DNA from: Acidianus sp. HS-5 | Lineage (GTDB): Archaea; Thermoproteota; Thermoprotei_A; Sulfolobales; Sulfolobaceae | DNA: 64,000 bases | Direction of reading: 5' to 3' | NCBI RefSeq assembly: GCF_021655615.1 | Contig: NZ_AP025245.1 | Location: 2,294,001 to 2,358,000 of the forward strand | Shown: positions 7,870 through 17,452 of the stretch, piece by piece | Position numbering within the stretch: the stretch's first letter is position 1 | Layout: every line of letters begins with the position of its first letter | The notes under the pieces: model-generated | Seen by the model: the letters and a program-made list of their open reading frames with translations, nothing else | Told to the model about the DNA's origin: nothing | Database searches by the model: none | Translations under genes and position numbers: made by a program

Positions 7870-8172
7870 ATGCAGTTCTGTCCTAAATGTGGAGGGGTAA
7901 TGGTACCAGTAAAAAAGGACGGTAAGGAGGTTCTGAAGTGCAAAAAATGCGGGTACGAAAAAGAAATGAGTACAAAGGATAAAAAAGCTTACGAAATTAA
8001 GGAGAATGCAAAGAACAACAAAGTGCTCACAACCTCAATAGTTAGCGAAAAAGAAGGCAGGAAGAGGGACGAGGAAGAGTGGGAACAAGAAAGAGAAGAA
8101 TATTACAAGGAAATAGGACTAGAACTATTGAGGGATGAATTTGAGGGCTCTGAAGAAAACGATGAAGATTAA
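7870..8172 (+). CDS. zinc-ribbon protein resembling the N-terminal domain of TFS/RPB9
   Basis: 100 residues from the ATG at 7870. The frame extends to an ATG at 7813, but those extra 19 residues are unlike the family. The N-terminus is a zinc ribbon, CPKC then CKKC, as in archaeal transcript cleavage factor S and RNA polymerase subunit M. The rest is a charged, acidic helical tail (ending in EGSEENDED) with no second zinc ribbon and no catalytic Asp-Glu hairpin, so it cannot be a complete TFS. Role in transcription is an inference. AT-rich TATA-like sequences at 7824-7831 and 7845-7852 lie upstream. Confidence 0.65.
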   Translation: MQFCPKCGGVMVPVKKDGKEVLKCKKCGYEKEMSTKDKKAYEIKENAKNNKVLTTSIVSEKEGRKRDEEEWEQEREEYYKEIGLELLRDEFEGSEENDED

Positions 8173-8185
8173 CTGAATTAATCTC

Positions 8186-8206
8186 TTATTTGTTTTTGTT
8201 ATTTCG
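8186..8206 (+). terminator. T-rich probable terminator
   Basis: The stretch ttatttgtttttgttattt, about 15 bases after the zinc-ribbon gene stops, is rich in thymidine runs on the coding strand, the usual signal for archaeal RNA polymerase to stop. There is no stem-loop. A new TATA-like element follows at about 8234. Confidence 0.35.
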
Positions 8207-8264
8207 TTAGCATCTTCTTTAACACCGTAAACATTTTAATTGAATTCCCCCTATTTTATAAAGT

Positions 8265-8564
8265 ATGAAAATCTCTGAAGTTCCTAACATATATCTCCTT
8301 GATTTAAAAAATATGCAAATTATCATAGAAGAGTTAAAAACCGAAAAAGGAGAGAAAATTTACTCAATCTATCAAGATAGAAAATATAGTATAAATGAAG
8401 AAAAAGAGTGGACTCCAGATATAGATAAGGCTAAAAAAATAAAGGAAGAAGAACTCCCAGTTGAAGTCGCAAAATACTTGAATAAACTTGGTATTTCTGT
8501 GAAAGTTCCTAAAGTAGAAAAGAAAGAAGAAAAAGTTGAAAACAAAGAAGAACAAAAACAATAA
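8265..8564 (+). CDS. small unknown protein with a Lys/Glu-rich tail
   Basis: 99 residues, not recognised. The first 75 residues look folded, with short strands (YLLDLKNMQIIIEEL; EKIYSIYQDRKYSI) and a helix; the last 25 are almost only K, E and V and are probably disordered. An AT-rich element (ttttaat, 8234-8240) lies about 28 bases upstream of the ATG, suggesting its own leaderless promoter. It ends 11 bases before the ring-synthase gene and is likely cotranscribed with it. Confidence 0.55.
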   Translation: MKISEVPNIYLLDLKNMQIIIEELKTEKGEKIYSIYQDRKYSINEEKEWTPDIDKAKKIKEEELPVEVAKYLNKLGISVKVPKVEKKEEKVENKEEQKQ

Positions 8565-8575
8565 TAGGTGACTTA

Positions 8576-10087
8576 ATGCCAACTTATGATTTCATAATCA
8601 CGACAGACCGTTGTTTGATGACTAATCATCATCACAAGGAGTTCCTAGGTTTCCTAGGAACAGGTCCAGCAGTAGGTATTCCAGAAAAAGCCTGGAAATG
8701 GTTAGCCTGCCCTAAGGTTAAAGTTGACGAATACGGAAGACCAGTAGAAGCTCCCTACGGAATGAGAAAAATAGAAGCAAAACTTATTGACGAAGGTTTT
8801 AATGCAGCAATTATAGACCCAGATTATATAGGAAAATACACTCCTACTGCTAAGGCTTTACTGTTCTCTCATCACGATTATTTCGCTTTCGGTCCACCAT
8901 CATCAACATGGTGGGGAATAACTAAAAAGGAGCCAATTAATTACAAGAGCTTCCAAGAACTTATTAACAAACCGGAAATAGCAGAAGGTAAAAAACATGG
9001 AATGAAGATATTAGTTGGCGGTCCCTCTACATGGCAGTGGTTATGGAGAGAAGATATGATAGAGAAAGTAGGAGTTGATGCCTTAGTAGATGGAGAAGGA
9101 GAGAAAGTTATAGTAAAGTTAGCTCAAATGATACTTGATGGTGAGGAATTACCTAAATACGTTTATGTTAGTGGAGACGATGTGCCCTCAATTGAAGACA
9201 TACCAGACATTAAAGGAGGGAGCGTTAACGGATTAGTAGAAGTAATGAGAGGTTGTGCTAGATCTTGTAGATTCTGCTCTGTAACATTAAGGCCTACACG
9301 TTATTATCCATTGGATAAAATAGAAAGGGAATTACAAGTTAACGTTAAAGCAGGAATAAAACATGGCGTAATTCATAGTGACGATGTCTTATTTTATGGT
9401 GCCGTGGGAATATTACCCAAACCAGAACCTCTAATAAAGCTTCATCAACTAGTTAAGAAATACTATAAAACAATTGCTTGGAGCCACGCAAGCCTAGCAG
9501 CAATTAGATATTCAGAAGAAAAATATGGGCTTGTATCAAAATTAATGGAAATAGTTTACCAAGACGGAAATCAAGATTATTTAGGTGTAGAAGTAGGTAT
9601 TGAGACTGGCTCAGTTAGGTTAGCTAAAGAAATAATGCCAGCAAAATCTGCACCTTATAAGCCAGAAAGTTATCCAGAGACTGTTGAAGAAGCTTTCAAA
9701 ATAATGCATGAGACTCATATAGTACCTGCAGGAACTATGATTATAGGTTTACCTGAAGAGACTGAAGACGACGTTTACAGAACCATAGAGTTGGTAGACA
9801 ACTTAAGACCTTATAGGAGCATCCTAGTTCCAATGTTCTTCGTACCTATGGGATTCTTCAAAAATAAGGATTGGTTCACTAGAGTAAAGCTGAATGATGC
9901 TCACATAGAGCTTTATAAAAAAGTGTTCTGGCACGATGTATACTGGGCTGAGGATATAATAAACAAATTCTACATGAAAGGACCTTTATATTACCCAGTA
10001 AAACTTACGCTGAAGTTATTCCTTGCAGGAGCAAAGAGAAAAATGAAACAAGTAGAAGCGATCCTTGAATCTAAATTAAGACAATAG
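8576..10087 (+). CDS. grsA: radical SAM/B12-binding-type protein, probable GDGT ring synthase
   Basis: 503 residues. The N-terminal region (about 1-190) has the Rossmann-like pattern of the B12-binding domain (KILVGGPS, VDALVDGEGE), but the classical D-x-H-x-x-G base-off motif is not seen. The radical SAM cysteines are C-x3-C-x2-C in RGCARSCRFCSV (about residues 225-236). GrsA inserts cyclopentane rings into tetraether lipids; Tes and calditol synthase are related alternatives. I prefer GrsA because counting genes from pyrE along the recalled Sulfolobus acidocaldarius order (Saci_1597 pyrE, 1588 Lrp) lands on Saci_1585, reported as GrsA. This is recollection, not a search. Membrane association would be expected. 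Confidence 0.78.
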   Translation: MPTYDFIITTDRCLMTNHHHKEFLGFLGTGPAVGIPEKAWKWLACPKVKVDEYGRPVEAPYGMRKIEAKLIDEGFNAAIIDPDYIGKYTPTAKALLFSHHDYFAFGPPSSTWWGITKKEPINYKSFQELINKPEIAEGKKHGMKILVGGPSTWQWLWREDMIEKVGVDALVDGEGEKVIVKLAQMILDGEELPKYVYVSGDDVPSIEDIPDIKGGSVNGLVEVMRGCARSCRFCSVTLRPTRYYPLDKIERELQVNVKAGIKHGVIHSDDVLFYGAVGILPKPEPLIKLHQLVKKYYKTIAWSHASLAAIRYSEEKYGLVSKLMEIVYQDGNQDYLGVEVGIETGSVRLAKEIMPAKSAPYKPESYPETVEEAFKIMHETHIVPAGTMIIGLPEETEDDVYRTIELVDNLRPYRSILVPMFFVPMGFFKNKDWFTRVKLNDAHIELYKKVFWHDVYWAEDIINKFYMKGPLYYPVKLTLKLFLAGAKRKMKQVEAILESKLRQ

Positions 10088-10223
10088 TTTTACAAAATTT
10101 GGGTTTTTAAGCGAAAGCTTGATAATAATGAACTATTGTTTAAATGCTTATTTCTAGGATATTTTTTACGATCTTCTCTCCAGGCTTACTCAGAACAACT
10201 ATGCTTGCACTCTTCACCTAACT

Positions 10224-10271
10224 GAGCAGTACGAAGTATTCTCTCCCTCCTATGCGATGACTTCACTGCTC
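10224..10271. other. imperfect inverted repeat in the grsA-serS gap, possible structured RNA
   Basis: In the 260-base gap between the convergent genes grsA and serS, GAGCAGT (10224-10230) pairs perfectly with ACTGCTC (10265-10271). After a two-base bulge, GAAG (10233-10236) pairs with CTTC (10261-10264). A flanking T-A pair extends the stem to 12 pairs around a 24-base loop. The trinucleotide ACA follows the stem on the plus strand. A TATA-like TTTAAA lies near 10140. The rest of the gap contains T-rich sequence but nothing else I can name. It may be an RNA gene, a terminator structure or chance. Confidence 0.35.
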
Positions 10272-10347
10272 ACAGATATAAGAATAAACAGTGAGACAAT
10301 TATCATCTACCTTATGGAGTAGCATTTGCTTCTATGATGCTTGAAAA

Positions 10348-11712
<1,365 letters not shown>

Positions 11713-11736
11713 AATAGAAAACAAAATTCGGGGATT

Positions 11737-12132
11737 TTATGACTTCTGTTCTTGAGCAGGTAAGCCGTACGTCTGTACCCACATTTCTACTATATCATAA
11801 CCATATAATTTCTTGAACTTCTCTCTACCTTCTGGAGACATTTTTAATGGACTCCAAGGAGTATCTAAGTCTATATCAATGTCGACCTTTCTTGCTGGAA
11901 CAGACTCCTTTATTACTTGTTCTACAGTGTAAACTAGATCATCAACAACAGGACAACCTGGAGCAGTTAAGCCTAACTTTATATAAACGTCTCCTTCATC
12001 AGAAATCTGCAAATCATATACTAAACCTAAATTCACTATGTCTACTGGAATTTCTGGGTCGAATACTTGCGTTAAACCTTCCATGATTTTTTTCTTCCAT
12101 TCTTCCTTGTTGATTTGTGACATTTTTATCAT
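11737..12132 (-). CDS. MIP18/SufT-like (DUF59) iron-sulfur assembly protein
   Basis: 131 residues. The DUF59 core is clear: VFDPEIPVDIVNLGLVYDL and the cysteine-bearing loop LTAPGCPVVDDL. Members help mature iron-sulfur proteins (SufT, CIA2) or belong to the PaaD group; here it stands alone, without suf genes, so a general carrier role is likely. An in-frame ATG three codons in (12123) may be the true start. It lies 22 bases after hisI and 24 bases before serS. Confidence 0.85.
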   Translation of the reverse strand: MIKMSQINKEEWKKKIMEGLTQVFDPEIPVDIVNLGLVYDLQISDEGDVYIKLGLTAPGCPVVDDLVYTVEQVIKESVPARKVDIDIDLDTPWSPLKMSPEGREKFKKLYGYDIVEMWVQTYGLPAQEQKS

Positions 12133-12154
12133 ATATACCTTGCAAGCAGAGAAT

Positions 12155-12532
12155 TTAATGCTTAGCTATAAAACTTCTATAATTTCTATAAAAACATGTA
12201 TAATTTCCAGTATGGCAAGTAGGACCTAATGGATTTACAAGGAAGACTACTGCATCCTCGTCACAATCAATGAAAAAATCCTCCACTAATTGAAAATGCT
12301 TACTAGTTTCTCCTTTTAACCAAAGTTTTTTCCTGCTTAAAGACCAAAAGTGAGTCATACCAGAAGTTAGAGTCTTAAAAACTGCCTCCTTATTCATATT
12401 ACCTACCATGAGAATATCCTTAGTTTCGTAATGCTGAAGAACTGCTATTACAGTATCATATTCATGTCTAAAATTAAGCTTCTCTACAATCTTCCTAGCT
12501 TCGTCCTCTGAAAGCTTTAACGTGACACCCAC
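12155..12532 (-). CDS. hisI: phosphoribosyl-AMP cyclohydrolase
   Basis: 125 residues. Opens the purine ring of PR-AMP in the third step of histidine synthesis. The zinc and active-site residues are visible in DCDEDAV and in GPTCHTGNYTCFYR. GTG start overlapping hisH by 16 bases. In this genome HisI and HisE are separate proteins rather than the fused HisIE. Last his gene of the leftward operon. Confidence 0.94.
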   Translation of the reverse strand: MGVTLKLSEDEARKIVEKLNFRHEYDTVIAVLQHYETKDILMVGNMNKEAVFKTLTSGMTHFWSLSRKKLWLKGETSKHFQLVEDFFIDCDEDAVVFLVNPLGPTCHTGNYTCFYRNYRSFIAKH

Positions 12533-13104
12533 CTCTTTAAGTTTTCAAAAAATATTCTTCCTGTTCCACTGCTTTTTTCTGGGTGAAATTGCGTACCTAC
12601 AACGTTCTCCTTGCATATCATTGCAGGGTAATCTATTCCGTAGTTGGATTTCATCACCACATTGTCGTCTGTATAAGCGACATAACTATGCACATAATAA
12701 GCATATTTGCCGTCAAGCTCGTCTGAAAGCTCGCAATCTCCTGTCACGTAGATTTTATCCCAACCTATATGAGGTAACTTGACATTAGCTTGAATTTTAT
12801 CTACTACTCCTTTAAACCAACCCAGTCCCTTACTTTCACCTCCTTCTGTTCCTTTCTCAAACATTATTTGGAGTCCTAAGCAGACACCCAAGAAATGAAC
12901 TCCTGATTTCTTAAGGTCATTTATTATATCAGAATTAGTCAGAATAAAATTGGAAACTGCTGAAAATGATCCAACGCCAGGAAAAACTATGAGATCTGCA
13001 GGCTTAATTTCCTTGCTTATTTCAACTTCAAACCCAGCTCTCTTTAAACCGGAAGAAATGCTGAATAAGTTACCTACACCGTAGTTAACTACCAAGGCCT
13101 TCAT
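12517..13104 (-). CDS. hisH: imidazole glycerol phosphate synthase, glutaminase subunit
   Basis: 195 residues, a class I glutamine amidotransferase. The nucleophile elbow G-V-C-L-G is present in FLGVCLGLQIMFE, and the catalytic His-Glu pair in GTQFHPEKSS. Supplies ammonia to HisF, which is encoded three genes upstream. Begins with ATG in a four-base overlap with hisE. Confidence 0.95.
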   Translation of the reverse strand: MKALVVNYGVGNLFSISSGLKRAGFEVEISKEIKPADLIVFPGVGSFSAVSNFILTNSDIINDLKKSGVHFLGVCLGLQIMFEKGTEGGESKGLGWFKGVVDKIQANVKLPHIGWDKIYVTGDCELSDELDGKYAYYVHSYVAYTDDNVVMKSNYGIDYPAMICKENVVGTQFHPEKSSGTGRIFFENLKRWVSR

Positions 13105-13391
13105 TTCATCCTCCTCTTTAATTCATCGTATAATTCTTCTGGCTTAACTCCCTCTACTGCCATTAGAACCCATAGGTGATACATTAAATCCGCGGCCTCT
13201 GATATGAACCTGTCTCTTCCTTCATATAATGATGCAACAATAGTTTCAACAGCCTCTTCACCAACTTTTCTCGCAATATGTCCCTTTCCTTTCTTTGCAA
13301 GCTCTGCAGTATAACTATTTTCGGGCATCTTTTCAAGTCTTTCAAGTATTATTTCATACAACTTGTCTAGAACTTCAGACATATCTATCAC
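13101..13391 (-). CDS. hisE: phosphoribosyl-ATP pyrophosphatase
   Basis: 96 residues, an all-alpha MazG-like fold. Converts PR-ATP to PR-AMP. The Glu-rich metal site is seen in KVGEEAVETIVA and the following EAADLMYHLW. The GTG at 13391 overlaps hisD by 17 bases; an ATG at 13382 (MSEVLDKLYEII) is an equally good start. Confidence 0.93.
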   Translation of the reverse strand: MIDMSEVLDKLYEIILERLEKMPENSYTAELAKKGKGHIARKVGEEAVETIVASLYEGRDRFISEAADLMYHLWVLMAVEGVKPEELYDELKRRMK

Positions 13392-14565
13392 CTATGCTTC
13401 TAGAATGAATCTCAAATCCTTCATATTTTGCCAAAATAGTTGCGGCATTTATTAACTCCTTATCTGGATTAGTAGCTTGAGCAAAAGAGATAGGCTTAAG
13501 GAAATCATAAACCGTAAGTCCTCCTTTAAACCTAGCCCAACTATTTGTAGGTAATATATGATCAGGTCCTGCACTGTAATCAATGATTGCAGGAGGAGTT
13601 ATGCCTAAAGTCACGGCTCCAGCATTTCTAACCATTTTTAAAGTCTCTCTAGGGGAAGAAACCTGTAAAGAAAGATGTTCTGGAGCTATTTCATTAGCAT
13701 AATTTACAGCCTCTTCTAGGTCTTTTGCCTTCACTAAATAAATTGTAAGCTCTAGGTTTGAAGCTCTATCCTCAATTTCCTTCAGTACCTTATCGGAAGT
13801 TGAAATTAGTACAAGCAGGGTAGAAGTGCCGTGCTCTCCTTGAGCCAATAAATCCAGGTAAACTTGCTCAGGATTTGCAGAATCATCTGCGACAATGACT
13901 AACTCAGTAGGTCCTTCTATACCATCTATTCCTACATCCTTACTTACAAGGTACTTGGCGGCTTGGACATAAACGTTACCTGGACCAACTATCTTATCAA
14001 CTTTTTTAACGCTTTCAGTACCGTAAGCTAATGCAGCTATTGCTTGAGATCCTCCAACTCTATACACTTCTTTAACGTTAAGCCTTTTAGCAATGTACGC
14101 AATTGCTGGATCAATTTTTCCTTTAGTGGGAGTTGCAACATAAATTTCCTTAACTCCAGCAACTACTGCAGGTATTCCAGCCATCAGCAGAGTTGAAGGA
14201 TAAAGCTTCTTTCCTCCCGGTACATAAATCCCAACTTTTTCTAAAGGAGTCCATACTATTCCAAATTCGACTCCGCCCCTTCCTCCACCTATCTGAGGAG
14301 GCTTAATTGAAGTATGAAACTCCTTTATTTGTTCTGATATTATATCAATAGCGTTTTTGACATCGTCAGGAAGAGAAGACGCATAATAATGAATTTCATC
14401 CCATGAAACTTTTATATTATCAAGTTTTATCCCGTCAAATTTTTCAGTAAATTCGACTAAAGCGCTATCGCCTTCTCTTTTTACTTTCTCTACAATTTCG
14501 TTTACCTTATCTAATACATTATCGAAACTTATAGGCCTACTTTTAGGAAATTCTTTAATTATCAT
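13375..14565 (-). CDS. hisD: histidinol dehydrogenase
   Basis: 396 residues, slightly shorter than the bacterial enzyme. Two successive NAD-dependent oxidations turn histidinol into histidine. The zinc-binding and catalytic segments are seen in GPTELVIVAD, the LAQGEHG stretch with its conserved Gln and His, and EIAPEHLSLQ. Four-base overlap with hisF upstream, 17-base overlap with hisE downstream. Confidence 0.96.
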   Translation of the reverse strand: MIIKEFPKSRPISFDNVLDKVNEIVEKVKREGDSALVEFTEKFDGIKLDNIKVSWDEIHYYASSLPDDVKNAIDIISEQIKEFHTSIKPPQIGGGRGGVEFGIVWTPLEKVGIYVPGGKKLYPSTLLMAGIPAVVAGVKEIYVATPTKGKIDPAIAYIAKRLNVKEVYRVGGSQAIAALAYGTESVKKVDKIVGPGNVYVQAAKYLVSKDVGIDGIEGPTELVIVADDSANPEQVYLDLLAQGEHGTSTLLVLISTSDKVLKEIEDRASNLELTIYLVKAKDLEEAVNYANEIAPEHLSLQVSSPRETLKMVRNAGAVTLGITPPAIIDYSAGPDHILPTNSWARFKGGLTVYDFLKPISFAQATNPDKELINAATILAKYEGFEIHSRSIGDRYV

Positions 14566-15317
14566 ATCCTCACTTCAACCCCTCTTGCTTTTAAATAATA
14601 CTTTAAATCCTTGATTCTGATAACTCCATCATGGAAAACTCCAGCGGCCAAAGCAGCATCTGCTTTACCTTCTGTTAAAATATCAAGGAAGTGCTCTTGT
14701 TTTCCTGCTCCTCCACTTGCTATTACTGGAATATTAACTGCCTCAGCTACAGCCTTTGTTAGTTTAATATCATAACCTGACCTTGTTCCATCTTTATCAA
14801 TACTGGTCAAGAGAACTTCTCCTGCACCTAACTTTTCTACTTCTTTAGACCAACTAACTGCATCTAGTCCTGTTCTAAATGTTCCAGATTTAGTATAAAC
14901 AATCCAAGAGTTACCTTCAAATTTAGCATCTATTGCAACAACTACCGCTTGAGCGCCAAATTCTTCAGAGGATTGAGTAATTACTTGCTTATTTTCAATC
15001 GCGGCAGTATTTATACTAACTTTATCTGCACCAGAAGATAATATTCTTGAAACGTCTTCCAAGCTTCTTATTCCTCCTCCCACAGTTAAGGGAATTGATA
15101 AAACGCTTGCAGTATTCCTTACAACATCAAGCAGAGTTCTCCTTCCTTCAATTGTAGCAGAAATGTCCAAAAATACTATCTCATCAGCACCTTCTTCTTC
15201 ATACCTTGCCGCAAGCTCAACGGGATCTCCTTTATCCTTAAGATTTAGGAAATTAACCCCCTTAACTACTCTACCGTTTTTTACATCTAGACAAGCAATA
15301 ATTCTCTTCGTAGTCAT
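14562..15317 (-). CDS. hisF: imidazole glycerol phosphate synthase, cyclase subunit
   Basis: 251 residues, a TIM barrel. The N-terminal IIACLDVKNGRVVKG is diagnostic and includes the catalytic Asp; the second Asp is in LTSIDKDGT, and the phosphate loops VGGGIRS and ASGGAG are intact. Partner of HisH. Overlaps both neighbours by four bases. Confidence 0.97.
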   Translation of the reverse strand: MTTKRIIACLDVKNGRVVKGVNFLNLKDKGDPVELAARYEEEGADEIVFLDISATIEGRRTLLDVVRNTASVLSIPLTVGGGIRSLEDVSRILSSGADKVSINTAAIENKQVITQSSEEFGAQAVVVAIDAKFEGNSWIVYTKSGTFRTGLDAVSWSKEVEKLGAGEVLLTSIDKDGTRSGYDIKLTKAVAEAVNIPVIASGGAGKQEHFLDILTEGKADAALAAGVFHDGVIRIKDLKYYLKARGVEVRI

Positions 15318-15895
15318 AATAATCCCTTCGTAGTAGGCAATCTGTTATTAATTATTCTAGAAGCTTCATACAGTGAAATTCCTAAACCCTTAAATGCCGC
15401 CTCAATTATGTGATGCTCGTTCTCTCCGCCGAACTTCTTGATATGCAAAGTTATTCCCGCATTCTGAGCAAAAGTCCTGAAAAAGTGGGGAACGTTCTCC
15501 ATTGACAATCCACCTATTTGTTCCCTCTTCAGGTCTAAATCCACTATCCCCATGCCCCTTCCAGAAATGTCTATAGCTATAAGAACCAAAGCCTCATCCA
15601 TTGGAGTAAATAAGCTGAAAAATCTTCTTATTCCAGCTTTATTGCCTAAAGCCTCTTTAAATGCTTCTCCTAAAACTATTGCAGTATCCTCAACTATGTG
15701 ATGATCATCGTAATTCTGCTTATCCTTAGCAATAATTTTTGTAGTTGAATTCATGTGAAATAACATTGAATTTAACATATGATTAAAGAAAGGCACTGGA
15801 GTTGAAACTTCTACTTCTCCAGGAGTATCAATATCTAGCAGGACCTCTATTTCAGTCTCTTTAGTGTCTCTTTTTATTCTAGCTAACCTAGACAT
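15314..15895 (-). CDS. hisB: imidazoleglycerol-phosphate dehydratase
   Basis: 193 residues, the monofunctional dehydratase; no histidinol-phosphatase domain is attached. Metal ligands appear in the repeated HHxxED/E type motifs, DDHHIVEDTAIVLG and ENEHHIIEAAFKG, which reflect the internal duplication of the fold. Overlaps hisA by eight bases and hisF by four. Confidence 0.96.
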   Translation of the reverse strand: MSRLARIKRDTKETEIEVLLDIDTPGEVEVSTPVPFFNHMLNSMLFHMNSTTKIIAKDKQNYDDHHIVEDTAIVLGEAFKEALGNKAGIRRFFSLFTPMDEALVLIAIDISGRGMGIVDLDLKREQIGGLSMENVPHFFRTFAQNAGITLHIKKFGGENEHHIIEAAFKGLGISLYEASRIINNRLPTTKGLL

Positions 15896-16580
15896 TCTTC
15901 ACACCTTTTAAATTTCCTGAGTAAAAAGCCATTCCTACTATTGCAAAATCTATCTTACTATCTTTTAACTTGAGAAGGTCTTTTACATCACTTATTCCTC
16001 CAGCATATCCTTTAATTTTATTCACCTTAACAGAGTATATTGAAATATTGTCGTCTATCCCTTTCTTTGTTCCTTCATTGCACACGTAGGTGAAAATTAC
16101 TCCCTTAATATCGTAATCTTTAATTACAGAGAGCGTTTCATCCACGCTCTTAGCTTTCTCCTTCCAGCCTCTGATTAGAGTTTTTCCTCCACAATAGTCT
16201 ATAGAGAAGAATAGCCTATCACCAAATAATTTGCTCATTTTATCAAATTCGACCTTATCGGTGAAAAGAATTGATGAAACTACCACGTCTGTAACTCCAA
16301 GAGATAAGAGTCCGTTTGCTTTTTCAACACTTCTTATTCCTCCTCCTACCTCGATCTTATTAAAACCTACTTTCACAATTTCCTTTATCTTATCTTCATT
16401 ATTTCCTGTACCTTCTGCAGCATCTAAATCAACAACATGAATGAAATTATATCCTAATGAATAAATTTCTTCGGCTACTTTAGTTGGATTACCCAATATA
16501 AGCCCACTACCTTTAATCCCTTTGATTCTTTTTACTGCCTTTCCTTGGCTTATATCTATACTTGGGACTACTTCCATCAC
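15888..16580 (-). CDS. hisA: ProFAR isomerase
   Basis: 230 residues, TIM barrel related to HisF. Isomerises the aminoaldose ProFAR to the aminoketose PRFAR. The N-terminal VPSIDISQGKAVK carries the first catalytic Asp, and the phosphate-binding VGGGIRS is intact. The phosphate loop in the second half reads YAGGISD, as expected. Overlaps hisG by four bases. Confidence 0.95.
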   Translation of the reverse strand: MMEVVPSIDISQGKAVKRIKGIKGSGLILGNPTKVAEEIYSLGYNFIHVVDLDAAEGTGNNEDKIKEIVKVGFNKIEVGGGIRSVEKANGLLSLGVTDVVVSSILFTDKVEFDKMSKLFGDRLFFSIDYCGGKTLIRGWKEKAKSVDETLSVIKDYDIKGVIFTYVCNEGTKKGIDDNISIYSVKVNKIKGYAGGISDVKDLLKLKDSKIDFAIVGMAFYSGNLKGVKNV

Positions 16581-17452
16581 TTAACTACCTTCTCTATGTT
16601 TATAACTACAATATCTTTAGCCCCAGCCGCCTTTGCCTTAGCTATTACCTCTGGCAATTGACTCTCTTCGGCTACTGTAATTACTTCCCAAGCATTGCTT
16701 TTACTTAGCCTAGAAATAGCAGGAGATAACATTGCAGGTAAAGAAGATATTACGTATTCTAACTTGCTATCATCAACGTTCATAAATATCATTTTCCTTC
16801 CTCTGGCAGAGATAACCCCCTTCATCATAGTTAATACAAGGTTTACCTTCTCCGCCTCCTCGGATTTCATCCAATATTTGTTACCTATAACTACAGCATA
16901 AGTTTGGAGTATCTCATCAATAGGCTTTAAGCCATGTAATTTTAACGTAGTCCCTGTGCTAACTACGTCAATTATAGCGTCTGCTGCTCCCAATGATGGC
17001 ATAACTTCTGCTGCTCCACTTATTTTTACTATTTTGGCATCTATATCTGCCTTTTCAAGATATTCCTTAGCTACATTGTGGTATTTAGTTGCAATTCTTA
17101 TGCCTTTTTTCTTCCTCCTTAAATCTTCAACGTCATTTACGTCCCAACTTTGCGGTACCGCTAAGACTATTTTAGCCTTTCCGAAATCAAGTTTTATTAA
17201 TTCTTCAACATCAGCCTTAGATTCTGTAACATAATCGTGACCGCTTATTCCTATTTCTGCAGCTCCTGCTTCAATTAGGTTAGGAATATCCTCAGTCCTC
17301 ATCATAACTAACTGTACTCCTTCCCAGCTTGTTGGTATCATTAAAGCCCTTTCATCACTTGCTAACGGCTTAATTCCTACTTGGCTTAAGAACTGTAAAG
17401 TAGGTTGTTGAAGCCTTCCTTTATTTGGAATTGCCACTTTCAAGAATCTCAC
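16577..17452 (-). CDS. hisG: ATP phosphoribosyltransferase, long form
   Basis: 291 residues, so the long form with a C-terminal ACT-like regulatory domain (about residues 215-291) and no need for HisZ. Commits ATP and PRPP to histidine synthesis and is normally feedback inhibited by histidine. Periplasmic-binding-protein-like catalytic lobes are seen in KVAIPNKGRLQQPTL and DAIIDVVSTGTTLK. GTG start overlapping hisC by 32 bases. Confidence 0.95.
   Translation of the reverse strand: MRFLKVAIPNKGRLQQPTLQFLSQVGIKPLASDERALMIPTSWEGVQLVMMRTEDIPNLIEAGAAEIGISGHDYVTESKADVEELIKLDFGKAKIVLAVPQSWDVNDVEDLRRKKKGIRIATKYHNVAKEYLEKADIDAKIVKISGAAEVMPSLGAADAIIDVVSTGTTLKLHGLKPIDEILQTYAVVIGNKYWMKSEEAEKVNLVLTMMKGVISARGRKMIFMNVDDSKLEYVISSLPAMLSPAISRLSKSNAWEVITVAEESQLPEVIAKAKAAGAKDIVVINIEKVVK

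Noticed and set aside
10224..10274. H/ACA guide RNA
   Set aside because: The ACA trinucleotide follows the stem, but the hairpin is too short (48 bases) and lacks a clear pseudouridylation pocket and kink-turn; kept only as an unclassified structure.
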